A stretch of DNA of 64,000 nt from Australimonas brisbanensis. Its GTDB lineage: Bacteria > Chloroflexota > Dehalococcoidia > Lucifugimonadales > Australimonadaceae. The notes beneath the pieces are model-generated. The model was not told where the DNA came from. It ran no database searches and saw nothing but the letters and a program-made list of their open reading frames with translations. Positions 32,580 through 40,339 of the stretch are shown one piece after another. A program made the position numbers and the translations under genes. The number at the start of each line of letters is the position of its first letter. Position 1 is the stretch's first letter. The DNA lies in contig JAYQTA010000003.1 of the NCBI GenBank assembly GCA_038147155.1, forward strand, positions 236,929-300,928. Direction: 5' to 3'.

Positions 32580-32599
32580 ATGTTGTTTGCTTGCAACAT
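32580..32599. promoter_or_regulatory. Perfect inverted repeat ATGTTG-N8-CAACAT, candidate operator
   Basis: The 20-bp element has six-base perfect arms and lies just downstream of the leftward -10 (start of the heliorhodopsin operon transcript) and upstream of the cobalamin-binding regulator. A repressor bound here would block the leftward promoter and could also act on its own gene. Confidence 0.6.
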
Positions 32600-32605
32600 A
32601 GTTAG

Positions 32606-32634
32606 AGTATGTGTTCAAATAATAAAACAGTCAA
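32606..32634 (-). promoter_or_regulatory. Promoter TTGACT-17-CATACT for zinc-ribbon/SDR/heliorhodopsin operon
   Basis: On the minus strand TTGACT (32629-32634) and CATACT (32606-32611) are 17 bp apart in an AT-rich gap. The transcript would start near 32599, at the edge of the inverted repeat. Confidence 0.7.
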
Positions 32635-32659
32635 GCCCTCACGGTTGTAAGGAGCCCAC

Positions 32660-33511
32660 ATGGCCATCCCCTCCACCCGCCTGCTCCCACGGCTCACCAA
32701 CGCGCTCGTCACCGCGGACGCGCAGGAGGTCGCGGCAGCCCTGGACAGTGCCATAGAGGGCGGCCTGGGCCTCGAGGCCATCTACCTCGAACTGCTCAGC
32801 CCAGCGCAGGAGGCGGTGGGTGAGCGGTGGGCCCAGGGGCTCATCACCATCACCCAGGAGCATCTGGCGACGGACCTGGTGCGCCGGCACATGGACGCCC
32901 TGCGGGCGCGCTTCCCCTCGCATGCGGACAACGGCCGCAGCGCGCTGGTGGGGACGGTGCAGCCGGAGCAACATGAACTGGGCGCCCGGATGGTGGCCGA
33001 CCTGTTGGCCCTGGACGGGTGGGACGTACATGTGCTGACCAACGTGCCGCCGGGCGAGTTCGCCGCCCACGCCGCCACGTTGGCCCCGGACCTGGTGGTC
33101 CTCTCGGTGGTGCTCGATGCGACCGTTCCCGCCACGCAGGAGACCATCGGGCTGCTGCGGGGGCGGCTGCCAGGGGTGCCCATCCTGGTGGGAGGCCCCG
33201 CCGGACAGGTCGTGGCTGCCGACGCGGTCGCAGCGGATGCTCGCGAGGCGCGGCGGCTCGCACGTCACCTGGCGGGCGCCCCGGCCGAGGCGCACCCGCT
33301 GGAGGCGTTGCTGCGCCGGGTAGGTCAGCAGGCGCAGGTCGCGCGGCGCGCGCGAGGCTGGAGCCAGCAGCAGCTGGCCGAGGCCTCGGGGGTGGATAGG
33401 GCCTACCTCTCAGGGCTGGAGAACGGACGGCAGAACCCCACCCTCGGCATCCTGCTCAAGGTCGCCGAGGCATTGGAGGTCAGCGTCGAGACGCTGATGG
33501 AGGCGCGATGA
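32660..33511 (+). CDS. CarH-like cobalamin-binding regulator with C-terminal XRE HTH
   Basis: The 283-aa protein has an N-terminal four-helix-bundle domain with W57-x9-E67-H68 and a Rossmann B12-binding domain with E103-Q-H105-x-x-G108. W-x9-EH caps adenosylcobalamin in CarH photoreceptors, and His105 matches the lower axial ligand. The C-terminus (about 215-283) is an XRE/HTH_3 domain (WSQQQLAEASGVDRAYLSGL, then NPTL). CarH and LitR instead have an N-terminal MerR HTH, so the architecture is swapped. The prediction is a light-sensitive repressor of the divergent heliorhodopsin operon. AAGGAG precedes ATG 32660. Its TGA overlaps an ATG of the next gene. Confidence 0.88.
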   Translation: MAIPSTRLLPRLTNALVTADAQEVAAALDSAIEGGLGLEAIYLELLSPAQEAVGERWAQGLITITQEHLATDLVRRHMDALRARFPSHADNGRSALVGTVQPEQHELGARMVADLLALDGWDVHVLTNVPPGEFAAHAATLAPDLVVLSVVLDATVPATQETIGLLRGRLPGVPILVGGPAGQVVAADAVAADAREARRLARHLAGAPAEAHPLEALLRRVGQQAQVARRARGWSQQQLAEASGVDRAYLSGLENGRQNPTLGILLKVAEALEVSVETLMEAR

Positions 33512-33543
33512 CCACGCGCGCTCCGGCCGCTAGCATGGGGCCC

Positions 33544-34500
33544 ATGGACGAACGCCTGCGCATCGGGGTGAGCGCGTGCCTGCTGGGCCAGCCGGTGCGC
33601 TACAACGGTGGACACCTGGCCGACGGGTTCCTGCTCAGCACCCTGGCCTCACACGCGGAATGGGTGCCGGTGTGCCCGGAGGTGGAGGTGGGCATGGGCA
33701 CCCCCCGCGAGCCGGTGCGGCTGGTGGGGGCGACGGGCGCCGAGCGCATGGTGGGCGTAACCACGGGCACCGACCACACCGAGCGCATGGGCGCGTGGGC
33801 GGCGGCGCGTGCGCATGCGCTGGGGGTCGAGGGGCTGGACGGGTACGTCCTCACCAAGGACTCCCCCTCCTGCGGCATGGAGCGGGTGAAGCGCTATCCC
33901 TCCGGCGAGGGCCCGGCGGTGCGCGATGGGGTGGGGCTGTTCGCCGCCGCCCTGATGGCGGCGCACCCCGGCCTGCCGGTGGAGGAGAACGGGCGGCTGA
34001 ACGACCCACGCCTGCGGGAGAACTTCGTCGAGCGCACCTTCGTGCGACGGCGCTGGCGCGCCCTGCTGGTCGAGGACCCCTCACCGCGGGGGTTGGTGGC
34101 CTTCCACACGGCGCACAAACTCACCCTCATGGCCCATAGCCCCCGCCACTACAGGGAGGCGGGCAGGCTGGTGGCCCAGGCGGGCAGCATGCCATGGGAG
34201 GCGCTCATGGCGGCCTACCTCCCGCTGTTGGCGGAGGGGCTGCGACTCATCGCCACGGCGCGCAAGAACGCCAACGTCCTGGGCCACCTCATGGGCTACC
34301 TGAAGCGGTCGCTGGACGCGGCAGACAAGGCCGAACTGCTGGAGACGGTGGAGGCGTACCGGCTGGGGCGCGTGCCGCTGGTAGTGCCGCTAACGCTGCT
34401 GAACCACCACCTGCGCCGCAACCCGGTGCCGGATTGGGTGCATCGGCAGGTCTACCTGCACCCGTACCCCGCGGAGCTGGCGCTCCGCAATCACGTCTAG
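33544..34500 (+). CDS. DUF523-DUF1722 protein (YbgA type)
   Basis: This 318-aa fusion has an N-terminal DUF523 domain (GVSACLLGQPVRYNGGH, KDSPSCGMERV) and a C-terminal DUF1722 domain (KLTLMAHSPRHYREAGRL). DUF1722 is the domain of E. coli YbgA, whose gene neighbours the photolyase gene, and it recurs in light-induced regulons. TAGCAT ends 7 nt before ATG 33544 (leaderless pattern); an ATG at 33508 overlapping the regulator stop is the alternative start. The biochemical role is unknown. Confidence 0.88.
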   Translation: MDERLRIGVSACLLGQPVRYNGGHLADGFLLSTLASHAEWVPVCPEVEVGMGTPREPVRLVGATGAERMVGVTTGTDHTERMGAWAAARAHALGVEGLDGYVLTKDSPSCGMERVKRYPSGEGPAVRDGVGLFAAALMAAHPGLPVEENGRLNDPRLRENFVERTFVRRRWRALLVEDPSPRGLVAFHTAHKLTLMAHSPRHYREAGRLVAQAGSMPWEALMAAYLPLLAEGLRLIATARKNANVLGHLMGYLKRSLDAADKAELLETVEAYRLGRVPLVVPLTLLNHHLRRNPVPDWVHRQVYLHPYPAELALRNHV

Positions 34501-34502
34501 GG

Positions 34503-35201
34503 TTAGACGGCCCGGTCCAGCACCCGGCTGGCGGGGCGCAGGCAGTCCCACTGGACGAACCGCTCCTCACCCGATGCCAGGGCCACCACATAGCCCCAGT
34601 CCTGGGGGGCGCGGGGGTTGAAGGTGGTGCCGAGCACGGCGCCGGCCGACTCCGGCTCGCCGGGCCCGGCGAGTACCAGCACCCGGTCCCCAAGCGAGAA
34701 CGTCCACACCGCACCGCCCGCGTCAGCGGGCGTGTTCGCCCGGCGCTCCCGGCGCAGGACGATGTCAACCGTGTTTACCAGTTCACGCGGGGCGAAGGGC
34801 TTGGTGAGGAAGGCATCCGCGCCGAACTTCGCGGCCTCGCGCTTGGTGTACGCGGTGCCCAGAGCGGTGAGCATGATCACCCCGATCCGCTGCGTGGCGG
34901 CCGAGCCCTTGATGTCCTTGCAGACGGCGAGCCCGTGCATCCGGGGCATTATCACGTCCAGCACCACCACGTCGGGCAGCAGCGAGCGGGCGTAGTCCAG
35001 GGCGGTCTGCCCGTCGCGGGCGTTGTACACCTCGTAACGCCCCGCCCTGGCCAGGGCGTAGTTCACCAGTTCCAGGATCGCCGGTTCATCCTCGGCGATG
35101 AGCACCCGTGGGTTGCGCGGCGGGGCGGGAGGGGAGAAGGGGGAGTCCACGGTGCGCTCCTGGGGCCCGGGGGGCCTGCGGTGGTTGTGCGTCCATTGCA
35201 C
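34503..35201 (-). CDS. Response regulator with unrecognised C-terminal beta-rich domain
   Basis: The 232-aa protein has a CheY-like receiver (about 30-150) with the acidic pair E37-D38, phosphoacceptor Asp82 in VVLDVIMP and the Lys in TKPFAP. A linker then leads to a 65-residue domain (FSLGDRVLVLAGPGEPESAG, WGYVVALASGEERFVQWD) that looks like an SH3/Tudor-type barrel and is not a standard output domain. No histidine kinase is adjacent. GTG 35201 is the only in-frame start giving the full receiver. It converges on the DUF523 gene with two nt between stops. Confidence 0.85.
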   Translation of the reverse strand: MQWTHNHRRPPGPQERTVDSPFSPPAPPRNPRVLIAEDEPAILELVNYALARAGRYEVYNARDGQTALDYARSLLPDVVVLDVIMPRMHGLAVCKDIKGSAATQRIGVIMLTALGTAYTKREAAKFGADAFLTKPFAPRELVNTVDIVLRRERRANTPADAGGAVWTFSLGDRVLVLAGPGEPESAGAVLGTTFNPRAPQDWGYVVALASGEERFVQWDCLRPASRVLDRAV

Positions 35202-35329
35202 CAGTTACCTCGCCCGTCCGTTCATGCCCGAAGGTGCGTGCGCGCACCCACCCTCGTCCACGGTCATTCGGGCTCCGGGCAACGGCCATCCCGTGGTAGC
35301 CTCCGGGCAGCCCCCCTGGAGGTCGTCCC

Positions 35330-36091
35330 ATGCCCGCCACCGGCTCCCTGTCCGGCAAGATCGCTCTGGTCACCGGCTCCTCACGCAACCTGGGCCGCGC
35401 CGTGGCCCTGGCCCTGGCGGCGGAGGGCGCCGACGTGGCGACCCACGGCTTCACGGACCGGGCGGGTGCGGAGGCGACGGCCCAGGCCATCCGTGCGATG
35501 GGCGTGCGCGCAGCGGCGGTGGGCGCAGACATCGGCGACCCGGCGCAGGTGCGCGCGATGGTGACCGAGGTGGAGCGCGACCTGGGCCCCGTGGACATCC
35601 TGGTCTCCTGCCCCGGCTACCGGCCCAAGGATGACCCCCTCGCCATCACGCCGGAGGAGTGGCGCCGCGTGCTGGCCACCAACCTGGACGGGCCGTGGTT
35701 CTGCGCGCAGGCGGTGCTGGGGGGGATGGTCGAGCGCGGGTGGGGGCGCATCATCAACGTGGCGGGCACCGGCGCGTGGCTGGGGGAGGAGCGCGCCCCA
35801 CACGTGGCCGCGTCCAAGTCGGGCCTGGTGGGGCTCACCCGCGCCCTGGCCCACGATTACGCCCACGCTGGGGTGCTGGTGAACCTGGTCTCCCCCGGCC
35901 TGCTGCACACCGAGGAGTCGCCCTACCGCATCCCCGGCCGCGACTACGAGGCGTTCGCCGCCAAGATGCCCACCGGGCGCGTCACCACGCCGGAGGACGT
36001 GGCCGGGGCGGTGACGTTCCTGTGCTCACCGGCCCAGCGCGCCATCACCGGCCAGACGCTGCACGTCAACTCCGGGACGTACTTCGGTTAG
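35330..36091 (+). CDS. SDR-family protein with altered catalytic residues
   Basis: This 253-aa FabG-like SDR keeps the NAD(P) motif TGSSRNLGRAV and an NVAG-type strand, but the catalytic Tyr of Y-x-x-x-K is Val159 (HVAASK, Lys163) and the usual Ser is Gly/Thr. It is therefore unlikely to be a normal SDR oxidoreductase; it could be a binding protein, an isomerase-like SDR, or inactive. ATG 35330 follows GGAGG. Its TAG overlaps the convergent MOSC gene stop. Confidence 0.82.
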   Translation: MPATGSLSGKIALVTGSSRNLGRAVALALAAEGADVATHGFTDRAGAEATAQAIRAMGVRAAAVGADIGDPAQVRAMVTEVERDLGPVDILVSCPGYRPKDDPLAITPEEWRRVLATNLDGPWFCAQAVLGGMVERGWGRIINVAGTGAWLGEERAPHVAASKSGLVGLTRALAHDYAHAGVLVNLVSPGLLHTEESPYRIPGRDYEAFAAKMPTGRVTTPEDVAGAVTFLCSPAQRAITGQTLHVNSGTYFG

Positions 36092-36648
36092 ATACGGTCC
36101 AATGGCCGGTGGGGCAGGGGGGGCAGCTCGGCCCGGATGGCATCGCCGGGGCGGATGACCCCGCCGCTGACGACCACGCCCATGATGCCGGCCTTGCGGA
36201 TGAGCCCACCTTCGGCGTCGCGGTCCAGCGTGGCGGCCATGAGCCCGTCCTGCACGTCGTTGAGCTGCACGCACGGGTTGCGCAGCCCCGTCACCCCCAC
36301 CACGGCCTCGGCCCCGATGTGCAGGCGGGTGCCCTCCGGCAGGGAGAGCAGGTCGATGCCGCGGGTGGAGATGTTCTCCCCCATGCTGCCCGCCTCCACG
36401 GTGAAGCCGTTCGCCTGGAGTTCGTCCATGAGTTCGGCGTGGATCAGGTGCACCTGCCGGTAGTTGGGCCGCTCCGGGTCACGGGCGACGTGACTGCGGT
36501 GCTGCACCTTCACCCCGGCGTGGATGTCCCCCTCGACGCCCAGCCCCTCCAGCAGCCGTATCTCGGTCTGTGCGGGTTTGGCCATGGTGTGCGCGCCGGA
36601 GCGGCACACCGCTGCGACGATCCCCGGGGCCGGTGCCTGCTCACCCAT
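36088..36648 (-). CDS. MOSC-domain protein
   Basis: The 186-aa protein is a single MOSC domain, related to the C-terminal domain of molybdenum cofactor sulfurase. The conserved Cys lies in GLRNPCVQL, and GSMGENISTRGIDLLSLP is characteristic. MOSC proteins handle sulfur on molybdenum cofactor or reduce N-hydroxylated compounds. ATG 36648 follows GGGAGG. It is divergent from nrdJ. It could be relevant to the molybdoenzyme at 7.7 kb, but that is only a guess. Confidence 0.88.
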   Translation of the reverse strand: MGEQAPAPGIVAAVCRSGAHTMAKPAQTEIRLLEGLGVEGDIHAGVKVQHRSHVARDPERPNYRQVHLIHAELMDELQANGFTVEAGSMGENISTRGIDLLSLPEGTRLHIGAEAVVGVTGLRNPCVQLNDVQDGLMAATLDRDAEGGLIRKAGIMGVVVSGGVIRPGDAIRAELPPLPHRPLDRI

Positions 36649-36694
36649 GCTCGCCTCCCGGCGCTGTGCGCGCGGGGCACATGATACGCCCGCG

Positions 36695-36700
36695 TACAAT
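36695..36700 (+). promoter_or_regulatory. Leaderless -10 (TACAAT) of nrdJ
   Basis: TACAAT ends 6 nt before ATG 36707, with no Shine-Dalgarno between. The -35 region is poor. Confidence 0.5.
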
Positions 36701-36706
36701 GGATGC

Positions 36707-38479
36707 ATGGAGCAGCTCACGGCCAACGCGCTGCGGGTGCTGGAGGCGCGCTACCTGCGCCGCGACGGCGCACGCCGCCTGGCCGAGAAGCCGGAGGGGA
36801 TGTTCGAGCGCGTCGCCTCGGCGGTGGCCGCCGCTGAGGGGCAGGAGGGCAACGCGGCGGGCGAGGCCGCCTGGCGCGCCCGCTTCCTGGAGGTGATGGC
36901 GAGCCTGCGCTTCCTACCCAACAGCCCCACGCTGATGAACGCAGGGATGCCCCTGGGCCAGCTCTCCGCCTGCTTCGTGATCCCCGTGGACGATTCCATG
37001 GAGGCCATCTTCGAATCGCTCAAGCAGATGGCGCTGGTGCAGCGCACGGGGGGCGGCGCGGGGTTCTCGTTCTCGCGCCTGCGTCCCGAGGGCGACATCG
37101 TCAGCGCCACCGACGGCACCGCCTCAGGCCCTGTCTCCTTCATGCGCATCTTCGATGCTGCCACCGAGCACATCCGCCAGGGAGGCAAGCGCCGCGGGGC
37201 CAACATGGGCGTGCTGCGGGTGGACCACCCGGACATCCTGGCGTTGATCGGCGCCAAGGCCGACGGGGTGAGCCTGCGCAACTTCAACATCTCCGTGGCC
37301 GTAACCGACGCCTTCATGGGCGCTGCTGCCGAGGGGGGCACCTACGCCCTCATCTCCCCCCGCACGGGGCAGGAGGTTGGCCGGGCCGACGCGGGCGCGG
37401 TGTTCGAGGCCCTCACCCGGGCGGCGTGGGCCACGGGTGACCCTGGCCTGCTGTTCATCGACGCCATCAACCGGGCCAACCCCACCCCGCACCACGGGGC
37501 CATCGAGGCGACCAACCCGTGCGGGGAGGTGCCGCTGCTGCCCTGGGAGGCGTGCAACCTGGGCTCGGTGAACCTGGCGCGCATGCTCCGTCGTGGCCCG
37601 GATGGGCCTGCGGTGGACTGGGCGGCGCTGGAGGAGACGGTACGCACCGGCCTGCGCTTCCTGGACGATGTGATCGAGGTGAACCGACTGCCCGGCCCCG
37701 CCTACGAGGAGGTGGTGCGGGGCAACCGCAAGGTGGGACTGGGCGTCATGGGCTTCGCCGAAGCGCTCATCGCCCTGGGCATCCCCTACGATGCGCCGGA
37801 GGCCGCGGCGCTGGCGGGCGAGGTGATGGGCCGGGTGCGCGCTGCGGCCGATGCCGCCTCCGCCGAGCTTGCCGACGAGCGGGGCGTATACCCCTGGTGG
37901 GCGGGCAGCGTCCATCAGCGAGAGGGCGTGCGCTACCGCAACGCCAACCGGACGGCCATCGCGCCCACGGGCACCATCGGCATCATCGCGGGCACCAGCG
38001 CCTCCATCGAGCCGCTCTTTGCCCCGGCGTACCGGCGCCACGCGCTGGACGGGCAGGTGCTGGAGGAGGTGAACCCCCTCTTCCTGCGCGCTGTGCGCGA
38101 GGCGGGCCTGCCGGAGCGCGAGACGGTGGAGGCTGTGGTGCGCGCGGGTGGCGTGTGTGCGGCGCAGGGTCCGCCCGATGCGCTGCGGGCCACCTTCGTC
38201 ACGGCGCTGGAGGTGAGCTGGGAGGGGCACCTGGCGGTGCAGGAGGCGTTCCAGGCCCACGTGGACAACTCCGTCTCCAAGACCATCAACCTGCCCGCAT
38301 CGGCCCCGGTGGAACGGGTGGGCGCCGCCTACCGGAGCGCGTGGGAGCGTGGCCTCAAGGGCATCACGGTCTACCGCTACGGCACCCAGGACACGCAGGT
38401 GCTGGAGCTGGGCGCGGGGGATGACCCCGCCCTGTTCGAGTACGGCGCCCGATGCGACCCGGAGGAATGCCGTGTGTAG
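36707..38479 (+). CDS. nrdJ: Adenosylcobalamin-dependent (class II) ribonucleotide reductase
   Basis: The 590-aa enzyme reduces ribonucleotides using a thiyl radical made from adenosylcobalamin. Conserved segments include RFLPNSPTLMNAG, TGGGAGFSFSRLRP, TNPCGEVPLLPWEACNLGSVNL with the active-site Cys, and APTGTIGIIAGTSASIEP. A C-terminal Cys pair (CDPEEC) can shuttle electrons. The short form lacks ATP-cone and C-terminal extra domains. B12 dependence fits the cobalamin theme of the window. The start is chosen for the -10 geometry and the conserved N-terminus. Confidence 0.95.
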   Translation: MEQLTANALRVLEARYLRRDGARRLAEKPEGMFERVASAVAAAEGQEGNAAGEAAWRARFLEVMASLRFLPNSPTLMNAGMPLGQLSACFVIPVDDSMEAIFESLKQMALVQRTGGGAGFSFSRLRPEGDIVSATDGTASGPVSFMRIFDAATEHIRQGGKRRGANMGVLRVDHPDILALIGAKADGVSLRNFNISVAVTDAFMGAAAEGGTYALISPRTGQEVGRADAGAVFEALTRAAWATGDPGLLFIDAINRANPTPHHGAIEATNPCGEVPLLPWEACNLGSVNLARMLRRGPDGPAVDWAALEETVRTGLRFLDDVIEVNRLPGPAYEEVVRGNRKVGLGVMGFAEALIALGIPYDAPEAAALAGEVMGRVRAAADAASAELADERGVYPWWAGSVHQREGVRYRNANRTAIAPTGTIGIIAGTSASIEPLFAPAYRRHALDGQVLEEVNPLFLRAVREAGLPERETVEAVVRAGGVCAAQGPPDALRATFVTALEVSWEGHLAVQEAFQAHVDNSVSKTINLPASAPVERVGAAYRSAWERGLKGITVYRYGTQDTQVLELGAGDDPALFEYGARCDPEECRV

Positions 38480-38545
38480 GCACCAAACCGGCGGGGCTTG
38501 GCGCGCGTATGCCGAGGGTGAGGGCCATGAGCCCGGAGGCGTTCG

Positions 38546-39136
38546 ATGAACCGGCGGGAGGCCCTCACCGACACGGAGCTGGCGGCGTTGGTGGCCGCCG
38601 GTGACGAGGAGGCGCTGGCCGAGCTGTACGGGCGCTACGGGCGCATCGTCTACTCCATGGCGATGAGTTCATTGCGCGAGCCATCGGGCGCGGAGGACGT
38701 GACCCAGGAGGTGTTCGCCGCGCTGTGGGTGCGGGCGGAGCGGTTCGACGGTGAGCGGGGCATCTTCCGCCACTGGTTCCTGCATCTGGCTCACAACCGC
38801 ATCGTGGATGAGCTGCGACGCCGCAAGCGGGCGGCGCGGTTCGGGGAGGAACTGCCCGACCCGGCATCGGGCGCAGGCCCGGTGGCCGGGTCGGACACCG
38901 CCGACGAGGCGGTGCGCGCGGTGCTCTTCGGGTCGGCACGGGAGGCGCTGGAGCGGCTGCCCTCAGAGCAGCGCCAGGCCATCGTGCTGGCCTACCTGGA
39001 GGGGGCGACCCAGCAGGAGATCGCCCTGCGCACGGGCGCACCGCTGGGGACGGTGAAGACCCGGCTGCGATTGGGGCTGATGAAGCTGCGGGCGCACCTG
39101 ATGCTCCCGCACGGGACGGAGGGAACGGACGCGTGA
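38546..39136 (+). CDS. ECF-type sigma factor
   Basis: This 196-aa sigma70-family protein has region 2 (AEDVTQEVFAALWVRAERFD) and region 4 (RLPSEQRQAIVLAYLEGATQ then TRLRLGLMKLR) and lacks regions 1 and 3. It resembles the SigK/RpoE-like ECF group. Its TGA overlaps the GTG of the next gene, an RskA-like anti-sigma, a standard coupled pair. The signal it answers to is unknown; the anti-sigma is a membrane protein. Confidence 0.92.
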   Translation: MNRREALTDTELAALVAAGDEEALAELYGRYGRIVYSMAMSSLREPSGAEDVTQEVFAALWVRAERFDGERGIFRHWFLHLAHNRIVDELRRRKRAARFGEELPDPASGAGPVAGSDTADEAVRAVLFGSAREALERLPSEQRQAIVLAYLEGATQQEIALRTGAPLGTVKTRLRLGLMKLRAHLMLPHGTEGTDA

Positions 39137-39939
39137 GTGATTCCCGACAGGGATGGGACGAACTGCTCCCGGCCTACGCGCTGAACGCGCTGGAGGGCGA
39201 GGAACAGGAGCGACTGGACGAGGCCTTGGAGGCCGACCCGTCGCTGCGCGCGCGCCTGGCCGAGTACCTGGAATCGACCACGTGGCTCGCCGGTGCCTTC
39301 GCGCCCGCCGTGCCACCCGCTGCGCTGGAGCAGCGCATCCGCCGCGTGGTGCGTGCGCTGCCGGTCTCCCTCACGGCCCGCCGCAGCCGGGCCCGGCGCA
39401 CCTGGCTGCCCTGGGCCGCCGCTGCGGTGCTTGCGGTGGCCATCGGTGTGCTGGGAGGGGCCTCTGCCCTCGGGCTGCGCTCGGTGGACCAGCTCCAGGC
39501 GCAGATGGAGGATCTGGCCTCAGATGCCGCCCAGACCGAGCAGCGCCTCCAGGAGCAACGCGAGGTGACGGCGTGGGTGGCCCAGTCAGCCGTGACCCCA
39601 GCGGCGGTGCGCTCCGTGGACTCCTACGCCGAGCCCGACCCCGCCGGTGGCTACCCGTGGGGGATGCTCATCACCAAACCCGACGGCACGCGGGTGCTGA
39701 TGATGCTCAACCTGCCGGCGCTGGCGGCAGGGGAGGTGTACCAGGTGTGGCTGTGGGACGATGTCGGGGAGGCGGCCCGCAGCGTGGGCCTCTTCTGGCC
39801 GGATGAGGACGGCTACGCCCTCGCCCACCTGACCATGCCCCCGCTGGATGGGGTGCCCTGGCTCAGCGTGAACCGGGCCACGGGTGGTGGGACGGCGCGC
39901 CCCTCCGGCGAGCCGGTGCTGGTGGGCGCGGTCCGCTAG
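39133..39939 (+). CDS. RskA-like anti-sigma factor
   Basis: The 268-aa protein has an N-terminal helical sigma-binding domain (ELLPAYALNALEGEEQERLD), one transmembrane helix (about 95-115, WAAAAVLAVAIGVLGGASAL) and a C-terminal extracytoplasmic RskA domain (QVWLWDDVGEAARSVGLF). There is no HxxxCxxC zinc motif. It should hold the ECF sigma at the membrane until released. GTG 39133 overlaps the sigma stop; its TAG shares CTAG with the convergent DUF5679 gene. Confidence 0.9.
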   Translation: MSDSRQGWDELLPAYALNALEGEEQERLDEALEADPSLRARLAEYLESTTWLAGAFAPAVPPAALEQRIRRVVRALPVSLTARRSRARRTWLPWAAAAVLAVAIGVLGGASALGLRSVDQLQAQMEDLASDAAQTEQRLQEQREVTAWVAQSAVTPAAVRSVDSYAEPDPAGGYPWGMLITKPDGTRVLMMLNLPALAAGEVYQVWLWDDVGEAARSVGLFWPDEDGYALAHLTMPPLDGVPWLSVNRATGGGTARPSGEPVLVGAVR

Positions 39940-40130
39940 GTCTTCTTCCTCGTGGCCCTGGCCTTGGGGGCAGCCTTCGTGCCCTTTGGGTCGGCCTTGC
40001 CCAGGCGGAACATGCCCGTGCCGCAGACCGGACAGCGGCCCTTGGTTGCGGGGCGCCCGTTCTTCATGATGACGGCCTCGGTGTCTGCGAGTTCACGCTC
40101 CGCCTGGCACTTCATGCAGAAACCCTTCAC
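39936..40130 (-). CDS. DUF5679-type zinc-binding protein
   Basis: The 64-aa protein carries two Cys pairs, CMKC and CPVC, and a NGRPATKG segment, matching the small DUF5679 family. The Lys/Arg-rich tail (about 45-64) suggests nucleic-acid contact. GTG 40130 follows GGAGG with 5 nt spacing. A strong leftward promoter precedes it. Role unknown; it may be a ribosome or RNA polymerase associated factor. Confidence 0.8.
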   Translation of the reverse strand: MKGFCMKCQAERELADTEAVIMKNGRPATKGRCPVCGTGMFRLGKADPKGTKAAPKARATRKKT

Positions 40131-40203
40131 GCCACCCTCCGGTCCAGAAATCCCAATAGCGGGCGGCTCCCTCCCGGGAGTCTGCCCGCGCGCCGCCGGG
40201 CAT

Positions 40204-40232
40204 CTTATAGGCAAGTGGGGGCCAGTGGTCAA
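40204..40232 (-). promoter_or_regulatory. Promoter TTGACC-17-TATAAG for the DUF5679 gene
   Basis: On the minus strand TTGACC (40227-40232) and TATAAG (40204-40209) are 17 bp apart, about 70 nt before the start codon. Confidence 0.7.
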
Positions 40233-40272
40233 TGTCCGGGCCCGGGGCCGGGAGCGGCGTTCCCACGGTGCT

Positions 40273-40302
40273 TTGACAGCCTCTCCAGCAGGCCCCTACC
40301 AT
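40273..40302 (+). promoter_or_regulatory. Promoter TTGACA-18-TACCAT
   Basis: A perfect TTGACA (40273-40278) and TACCAT (40297-40302) are 18 bp apart. The ATG at 40301 lies inside the -10, which argues that translation starts later, at GTG 40340. Confidence 0.7.
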
Positions 40303-40339
40303 GCTGACGCCCCTGCCTGGGGCGCGTGAGGTGCAAGCG

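Noticed and set aside
33508..33543. Upstream ATG for the DUF523 gene overlapping the regulator stop
   Set aside because: Kept only as an alternative; the family N-terminus (RIGVSACLLG) and the TAGCAT-7-ATG geometry favour ATG 33544.
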